Below are positions 57,795-64,000 of a stretch of 64,000 nt of DNA, in pieces (positions within the stretch are counted from its first letter, which is position 1; every line of letters begins with the position of its first letter). Made by a program: the position numbers and the translations under genes. The DNA lies in assembly GCA_947652605.1 (NCBI GenBank), contig OX393579.1:42414970-42478969 (forward strand). The letters are read 5' to 3'. The notes under the pieces are model-generated. The model made no database searches, had not been told where the DNA came from, and worked only from the letters and a program-made list of their open reading frames with translations. This DNA comes from Elmis aenea. Taxonomy: Eukaryota > Arthropoda > Insecta > Coleoptera > Elmidae.

Positions 57795-58732
57795 AAGGGT
57801 CTTTCAACAGGGACGCTCGAAATTTGTCAGGTTATAGCAGCCATGTTTTTAAAGTGACATCTGTCAAATTTGTTGTCAATTGTTTAGTAGTGTATGGAAA
57901 ATTACCATGGAAGGTTATAGCGTTAAACAACGTCTGCAAATCATCAAATTTTATTATCAAAGTTACTGCTCCGTTCGAGAAACGTTCCGCGCAATACGTG
58001 ATTTTTATCCTCGCCACAACCGTCCTGCCGAGTCGATTATTCGATATGTGAACAAGCAAAATTGTCGGATTTGGGGCGACACCAATTCATACCAGATACA
58101 CCAGCACCAAATGCATCCCGAGAAAGTCACTGTTTGGTGCGGATTTTGGTCTGGCGGAATCATGGGTCCGTACTTCTTCCAAAACGAAACTGGCATTGCC
58201 ATAACCGTCAACGGCGAGCGCTACAGATCGATGATAAGCAACTTCTTGTGGCCTAAACTGGATGATATGAATACTGATAACATGTGGTTCCAACAGGACG
58301 GCGCTACGTGCCACACAGCACATGCCACGAGGGACATTCTGAACGAGCGATTTAAGGGCATGGTTATCTCGCGCGGCGGTGACGTGAATTGGCCACGGAG
58401 ATCGTGCAATTTAACGCCTTTAGACTTCTTCTTTTGGGGCTATCTTAAATCGCAAGTCGTTGCAAATAAACCGCAAACAATAGACGCCCTCAGTCAATAT
58501 AACAAACGCCATCCAGCAAATTAAGCCAGATTTATGCGACAAAGTCAATGAAAATTGGACCTCCCGAAAACGTGCCACCAAGCAAAGCCGCGGTGGACAT
58601 TTGAGCGACGTTATATTCCACACTCATTGCCATAAAATATACTTTCAAATTTAAAAAAAATTGAGTGGAAATCTCACACACAACTTGATTTATTTACATT
58701 TTAAAATCGAGCGTCCTTATTGAAAGACCCTT
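57795..58732 (+). mobile_element. Mariner element (DD41D type), internally deleted, 938 bp
   Basis: Terminal repeats AAGGGTCTTTCAACAGGGAC and the matching reversed right end (AAGGGTCTTTCAATAAGGAC), flanked by TA at 57793-57794 and 58733-58734. It sits in the TA-rich tail of the LINE, so it is younger than the LINE insertion. Confidence 0.9.
57907..58653 (+). pseudogene. DD41D mariner transposase, deleted and frameshifted
   Basis: Begins MEGYSVKQRLQIIKFYYQS with the first helix-turn-helix and RPAESIIRYVNK, then jumps near 58055 to NCRIWGDTNS, skipping the second helix-turn-helix and the first catalytic Asp. VTVWCGFWSGGIMGPYFF, ITVNGERYRSMI, WFQQDGATCHTA and LTPLDFFFWGYLKS follow. 41 residues separate the last two Asp. 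A frameshift near 58495 moves the C-terminus (TNAIQQIKPDLCDKV, then RGGHLSDVIFHTH) to another frame. No function expected. Confidence 0.88.
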
Positions 58733-58753
58733 TATATATAAACCTAGAACTAG

Positions 58754-59550
58754 GCAAAATCGAAGCATAATTGGCGCTGATGTTGCCTTGTTTTGGGGAT
58801 TAACTCGTATTTAAAGACCAGTGTTACTTTGTGCAATCAGGCCTAAATATTTAATATACCATGATGAAACCAAAATTGGCTTTTTTTATTATCATTTAGA
58901 GAAAAATTATACACATATGTAAAAAAATATTTATTAAAAAATATAAATTAAAAACGTTTTTTTGCACAAAAAAAAATTAAATTATCAGTTTAATAACCGA
59001 AACGTTGCACTTACTAAAAACAAAAATTAGATATTACTTTACCTACAAAAAAAAAGTTTGATATGAAATCCATTTGCAACATAAAATAGTGCTACGTTTG
59101 AAACAAATCTCAAGGAGAAAAAAAAATGCTGAAATCTGCAATGATCAGTGGTTGTTCACTCATTTTGGCAATAATAACATAAGCAAATTTTTTATTGATA
59201 CAAAAATGACTATCAATAAATTTAAGAAGAAGTCAAGGGAATATTATTACCATTTTTTAAGGTAGTTTTTATGAGACACAAAATGTTTATCTCTAAATTA
59301 TACCGTGTATAATGTAACTAAAATCAGTATATCTCGAGTTATTGCAGTTTACTTGATAATTTACGAAAACAAACAATATTTAATAGCATTAAACTAGTAT
59401 AGGCTTTGAAGATATTTCAAAAATTATTAAATGAAATTTTTATCTTTTATTTGATTTTTTATTTCTTATTTTAAAATATTATACATTTTATGATTGTTGT
59501 ACATTTTTATATGTTGTAATATTAACATTTTCCTATTTTTACGTTTGCAA
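58754..59550. other. No gene seen
   Basis: AT-rich, with no supported feature. Confidence 0.45.
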
Positions 59551-59554
59551 AAGT

Positions 59555-59850
59555 ATGGAAACCGACAAATATCTAGAATACCATTGAAGATATTACAATA
59601 AAATTTGGTATCTGACCATTATCGTATGTTGTATGTATGTTCCGAATTCGATAAAAATATTAAGGTTGCAATACGACTTTCGGTTCAACCGGAAATGGAC
59701 TCAAACATTGAAATCTTTAATTTACTTTAAAAAAAGTATTTAGATTATATGGATCTAAAGTCAACTGTTTTCGAGATATTTACATTTTCATGAAAATTTC
59801 ACGCGATACAGCACTTTCAAGTATTTTCAACGTTTCAATGAAGATGTGAA
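59555..59850. repeat. Dispersed repeat, copy 2
   Basis: Shares AAAGTATGGAAAC, ATTACAATAAAATTTGGTAT and the GTTTTCGAGATATTTACATT...ACAGCACTTTCAA module with 43475-43800. Confidence 0.65.
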
Positions 59851-60575
59851 TTTACCATTGTGTCTGTTTCTGTATTATTTTATTTTTAAACTCTACGAAC
59901 AATTTTTAAAAAAAATTCTAAAAATTCTTGTCCACGATTACAATCGTCTTCAATTATCTTTTAAGAACAGTCAACATTTTAATACCGATATGGTTTAAAA
60001 ATGTGATTGACCAAAATTGAATGCAAAAAAAATCGACGACACCTGTTTTTTTATGTGTTGACCCATCTAAACACAAAGTAAATCTAAGGAACTACAAATA
60101 TAATGTTTAAGAAAATTAAAACTACCAATCTACAAAAATTGAGCATAAAAAGCTTCGTGAAATATAAGTTTAAAAATAAAATATTTTAAAGTTAACAACC
60201 CCAATTCATTTTTTATTGCTGCTAATATAATAATCTTATTCAGTTTTAACTTGAAATTTCTATTACGACCACATTAAGTTATTATTGTAATAAAACGACG
60301 ACTCCAGAGAACCAACGATTATTTTCATATCTTGACAGCAGCATCTTTATTACTTTCATTAACTAAGCACTCCGCAAGTTTTGCGAAAGATTCCCTACGC
60401 CTTACGACCGGTGTAATTAAAAATACTCAATTATATTTAAGAATATCAACGCTAGCTTAATTAAATTAACGATTTACATAATTCGTGGGTGGATTAAAAA
60501 GTTTACGGCCTGGTATAAACACAATTGTTTAATGAGATCTTTTTTTTTTCTCCTACGTAATTTCCTCAAAGCACA
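59851..60575. other. No gene seen
   Basis: Uninformative AT-rich sequence. Confidence 0.45.
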
Positions 60576-60577
60576 AT

Positions 60578-60765
60578 TAGCCGCTTTTACACACAAGCGC
60601 TTTCCCGTACGCTTAAGAGCGTACGGTTTTACTCGTGGGTAAAACTGTATGAGTATTCGCGCGCGATTGAGGTTTGTTACAAAAATGCATGAACAATCTT
60701 TCGCGCAAGAAAGCGCGCCAACTGAGAAATGCACGCGAAAAAACGTACGTGTAAAGCTGAATCAT
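60578..60765. mobile_element. MITE with GCTTTTACAC ends
   Basis: AGCCGCTTTTACACACAAGC at the left and a right end that reverses to AGCTTTACACGTACG. The interior has GTACGC / GCGTAC and CGCGCG blocks in both orientations and is richer in GC than its surroundings. The minus-strand 86-codon frame here is a by-product. The TSD was not resolved. Confidence 0.5.
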
Positions 60766-60817
60766 GCACGCTTTCCCTAGCGAACTGAATCCAATGAAGC
60801 GCCTCCAAGTTGCAACT

Positions 60818-62630
60818 CATTTTTTTTAAATACAACCCCCTATATTTTTTTACACCGTCTTATAGAAAATTTAATTCTCTTTCGAAAACATTAATACTGT
60901 TTTATACCTAAAATTGATATTTTTCGAGATATCGCGATTTTATTGTTAATTATTAGGTCAAAGTAATATTTTCGAGTAGGCTATGAAGGTAATTTGAAAC
61001 AATTGAACGAAAGAACAAGAAAGGTTTAGTTTTATCTTTTGCCTACGCATTTTTGACATTTTTTTATAGTGAAGAGCAATCTCACGTTTAAATCGAGATT
61101 TCTTACAATTATTTATGCATTTATTTATTGGACCAGTATGATAAGATGATTTACCTACTAAATCCTATAAACCATTTTTTTGTATGTTTATAATACGACA
61201 CTCGGTTCTACCAAAATGTCTTTGCTTAAATTCTGGTTCCACGCATTTTGAAAACTGTGTTTTAAATAGTGTGCACAATGTTTAATGTAAGTAAGTGTTT
61301 ATGGTGTGTTAACTAAAATACAAAATACAAATACACAGAAAATATTTTAAATTTAGACCGTAGTAACTTTAATTGAACATTTATAAATATTTCTAGTGAT
61401 AACTAAAATGTATGTAATAATAATTCAAAAACTTTTGAGACAATCAGCAATCACTCCTAATATATTGCGTAATGTAAGGCGTTCACTTGAAAAGATGATC
61501 ACAATGTGTATTTAAGAGGATGGTCGTCATGTTGAACATTTATTGTAATCGGCTGTTAAATTTTGTTTTTGAATTATTATTACATACATTTTAGTTATCA
61601 CTAGAAATATTTTTATAAATGTTCAATTAAAGTTACTACGGCCCCAATTTGAAATATTTTCTGTGTATTTATATTTTAGTTAACACACCATAAACACTTA
61701 CTTACATTAAACATTGTGCACAATGTATAAAACACAATGTTTGCAAAATGCGTGGAAGCAGACATTTTGGTAGAACCGAGTGTCGTATTATAAATATACA
61801 AAAAAATGGTTTATAGGATTTAGTAGGTAATCATCTTATCATACTGGTCCAATAAATAAATGCATAAATAATTGTAAGAAATCTCGATTTAAACGTGAGA
61901 TTGCTCTTCACTATAAAAAAAATGTCAAAAATGCGTTGGCAAAAGATAAAACTAAACCTTTCTTGTTCTTTCGTTCAATTGTTTCAAATTACCTTCATAG
62001 CCTACTCGAAAATATTACTTTGACCTAATAATTAACAATAAAATCGCGATATCTCGGAAAATATCAATTTTAGGTATAAAACAGTATTAATGTTTTCGAA
62101 AGAGAATTAAATTTTCTATAAGACGGTGTAAAAAAATATAGGGGGTTGTATTAAAAAAAAATGAGTTATCGATGTTTAAAGTTTCACAAGTTTGACCAAG
62201 CGTAAAAAACGCCCTGTATAATATTTTAAAAATGTAGGTGGTGCAAAGTGTTACATAATCTATTGTCAATCTTATCTCCAAGCGAATTTCTTCAGACTTC
62301 TCAAAGTTTTTAAATGTTGAAAATTTTTGAAAATACTGTATTTTCATGAAAATGCGATTTTCACGAGAACGATTGACTTTAGACCCATATGACCTTATAC
62401 ATTTTTTAAATTAAATTTAAAGAGGAATCCAAAAATGTAAAAATATACAGGGTGTTCCATAAGAAAAAGTATAACTTTGATATGGCACTCTTTTTTGGAG
62501 CACCCTGTATATTTGAAAATATTTTTAAAATGTAGCCCTTATTGACTTACATAATCTAACAGTGACAGAAATTGGAAAATATAAAGCGTTTCGCCATAAA
62601 ACTCCGACGCGTCCGTCGTGACTCACCCTG
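60818..62630. mobile_element. 1.8-kb CAGGGTG fold-back, arms about 600 bp
   Basis: Left arm 60818-61435 and right arm about 61565-62166 pair around a centre near 61500 (TTAGTTATCACTAGAAATAT and its reverse flank the loop). The right side extends through GTGTTCCATAAGAAAAAG to CACCCTG and TA at 62631. The corresponding left extension is missing, so the left end is truncated. The sister of 1-1449, with similarity over the arms and the right extension. Non-coding. Confidence 0.8.
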
Positions 62631-62639
62631 TATATTTAA

Positions 62640-63010
62640 CAATGGGATTTCAAATTGGACAAAAATGTTGACACTGATTCTTATTTTAAAAACATACTAA
62701 TTTGAAAATTCCCTTCACCTGTCAAATTTGCGTTTTCAACCAATCACTAATCTTAAATCTTTTAGAAACTACCAGTAGGAGCAATATTACACGGTAATAA
62801 TTTTACATTCCTCTGCCAGGAGTTGATCCTCCTGTCAAATTTGCGTTTTCGACCAATAACAAACTCAGATTTCCTTTAAACGGCCAATAAACATAATCAT
62901 ACACTGATAATTTACTTTTGGCAATTAACAGATTTTCATGCGTTTATTGGTCGTTTCTAAGAAATCTGAGTTTTTGATTGGTGGAAAATATAAATTTGGA
63001 GAGGGAATAA
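62640..63010. repeat. Small inverted and direct repeat with TCAAATTTGCGTTTT
   Basis: CTGTCAAATTTGCGTTTTC followed by ACCAAT occurs at about 62720 and 62834. A diverged inverse (TTGGTCGTTTCTAAGAAATC, then GATTGGTGGAAAATATAAAT) is at about 62945-63000. Non-coding. Confidence 0.5.
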
Positions 63011-63341
63011 GGTATTTTGGTCTTGATCATTTTTTGACAGATGTCGGCGACCAATAACGTTACTTTAATATAGATTAAACCACACCCCTGACACACCACT
63101 CTGACAGTACTTGTAAAATTTGACATAACAGATTATGTATGTACCTAAATACTATTTGGTTCATTAATTTTTAATAAAATATAATTCTTGAATTAAAAAT
63201 TAGTTATAAATGATCTATTATTAATAACAATCGCAGTAAGTAGTAGGTATACTTTAATTTATCTAAATTAAACATTTTAATTTGACAGATAGGTTAGGTG
63301 AAGGAAATTTTCTGACAAAATATAACTCGTGCATTGCAAAT

Positions 63342-63461
63342 AATCTATAATTTTTGACAAATCTTCACTCATGCAAGTTGCAGCTCAACTTGCATTCGGG
63401 CATATTTACCAAAAATTATCGATAATTTTCAATGCACTTGTTATATTACTACTGAAAACAT
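63342..63461. repeat. Dispersed block shared with 44655-44764
   Basis: AATAATCTATAATTTTTGAC, CTTCACTCATGCAA and CATTCGGGCATATTTACC through TATTACTACTGAAAA are almost identical in the two places. This copy has an extra GTTGCAGCTCAAC making a small palindrome. Confidence 0.75.
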
Positions 63462-63675
63462 TATGCTACAGGTACCTACTTATTTTTAATATTATACTTA
63501 GAAATTAATAAGTCATTAAAACCGGCCTTAAATTAATAAACAGACCTAAAAGGGTTAATAAGAAATCACTGAAAAGAACCTATACTATCAAAAAACGATT
63601 TCTAAGACTCGAAAATAAGTCGCCTTATAATTTGAAAGTCATTTTAAATTTGCAACTCGCATATCATGAAAATAA

Positions 63676-64000
63676 TTGGGTCATCTTAGTAAAGCAAAAA
63701 AAAAGTTACAACAGAACATAAAAAGATTAAAAGAAAAGTTAATAAAAATAAATATAAACAAAACGAAAACAATGGTTATTGCGACAAAGGAAAATATACA
63801 CAACATCAGATCAGAAAAAAATGGTTATAGAACAAGTAACACTTCAAATGCTTGGAAACGATTGTAGAAAGTAATGGAAAACTACACAAGGAGATTAGTG
63901 AAAAAGTCCTATAAGTTGGAAGAGTATTCAATAATGTAAAAAATACCTTATTGGGCAAAACAAATACTGAAAAACATAAAATTAGAAGTTATCCAAAAAA
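63676..64000 (+). pseudogene. LINE reverse-transcriptase fragment, cut by window end
   Basis: LQQNIKRLKEKLIKININKT continues as KTKTMVIATKENIHNIRSEK, the segment between the palm and thumb of LINE RTs. It resembles INKHKTKTMVISRNEKIH in the antisense LINE at 29750-32520. A frameshift near 63835 moves the remaining homology (KLHKEI..., TNTEKHKI) to another frame. The rest lies beyond the window. Confidence 0.65.

Larger units (their letters stand above)
56301..58739 (+). mobile_element. 5'-truncated LINE with 14-bp TSD
   Basis: AAACCTAGAACTAG stands at 56287-56300 and again at 58740-58753, a perfect 14-bp TSD of the kind left by target-primed reverse transcription. Between them is the 3' part of a LINE ORF, a short 3' region and a TA-rich tail (about 57778-57793) into which a mariner inserted. 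Truncation removed the endonuclease and the 5' end. Confidence 0.85.

Noticed and set aside
60474..60734. 86-codon minus-strand frame, Cys- and Arg-rich
   Set aside because: Lies mostly inside a MITE with inverted GC blocks and has no recognisable domain.

Overview
This window is AT-rich eukaryotic nuclear DNA, most probably from an insect (a repeat-laden genome such as a beetle's would fit). The evidence is GT-AG introns, AATAAA signals, P-element, mariner (DD34D and DD41D), hAT-type, pogo-like and LINE sequences, and very many fold-back repeats. No host gene is recognised with confidence. Nearly everything that can be explained is mobile DNA, often nested two or three deep, with target-site duplications (TSDs) that show the order of insertion.

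Layout. 1-2170: a CAGGGTG fold-back and two LINE 3' fragments, one of them Jockey-like. 2371-4340: a fold-back, an isolated heat-shock-element-like site and a hAT-like MITE. 4401-8323: a 140-bp palindromic MITE split by a 3.8-kb P element; its THAP transposase is complete apart from one frameshift. 9157-12430: long fold-backs and a mariner relic. 13.2-15.7 kb: a LINE scrap, a possible terminal exon on the minus strand, and otherwise unexplained DNA. 17920-26242: an 8.3-kb element with terminal inverted repeats (TIRs), subterminal motif clusters, an internal duplication and a four-exon integrase-like (DDE) gene. 27.9-28.8 kb: a deleted DD34D mariner inside a palindrome. 29.7-32.5 kb: an antisense LINE split by a pogo-like transposon carrying a zinc-finger-like C-terminus. 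33.5-35.3 kb: a mariner relic, an internally deleted P element and a palindromic MITE rich in TCGAGCAAT. 35.9-36.2 kb and 45.7-46.0 kb: hairpins with hammerhead-ribozyme-like cores, the first beside a TATA/initiator pair. 38.6-40.7 kb: a helix-turn-helix exon and a LINE split by a TTAA-type MITE, itself split by the same 140-bp MITE. 43.5-54.8 kb: more fold-backs, a hAT-like insertion, a GC-richer inverted-repeat island and a second TTAA MITE. 56.3-58.7 kb: a 5'-truncated LINE with a 14-bp TSD, carrying a DD41D mariner in its 3' tail. 60.6-64 kb: a MITE, a large fold-back and a LINE that runs off the end.

The most interesting objects are the 8.3-kb integrase element, the nearly complete P element together with its own deletion derivative 26 kb away, and the hammerhead-like hairpins in which two core positions appear to have changed together. 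All calls come from reading the sequence by eye; no database search was possible.
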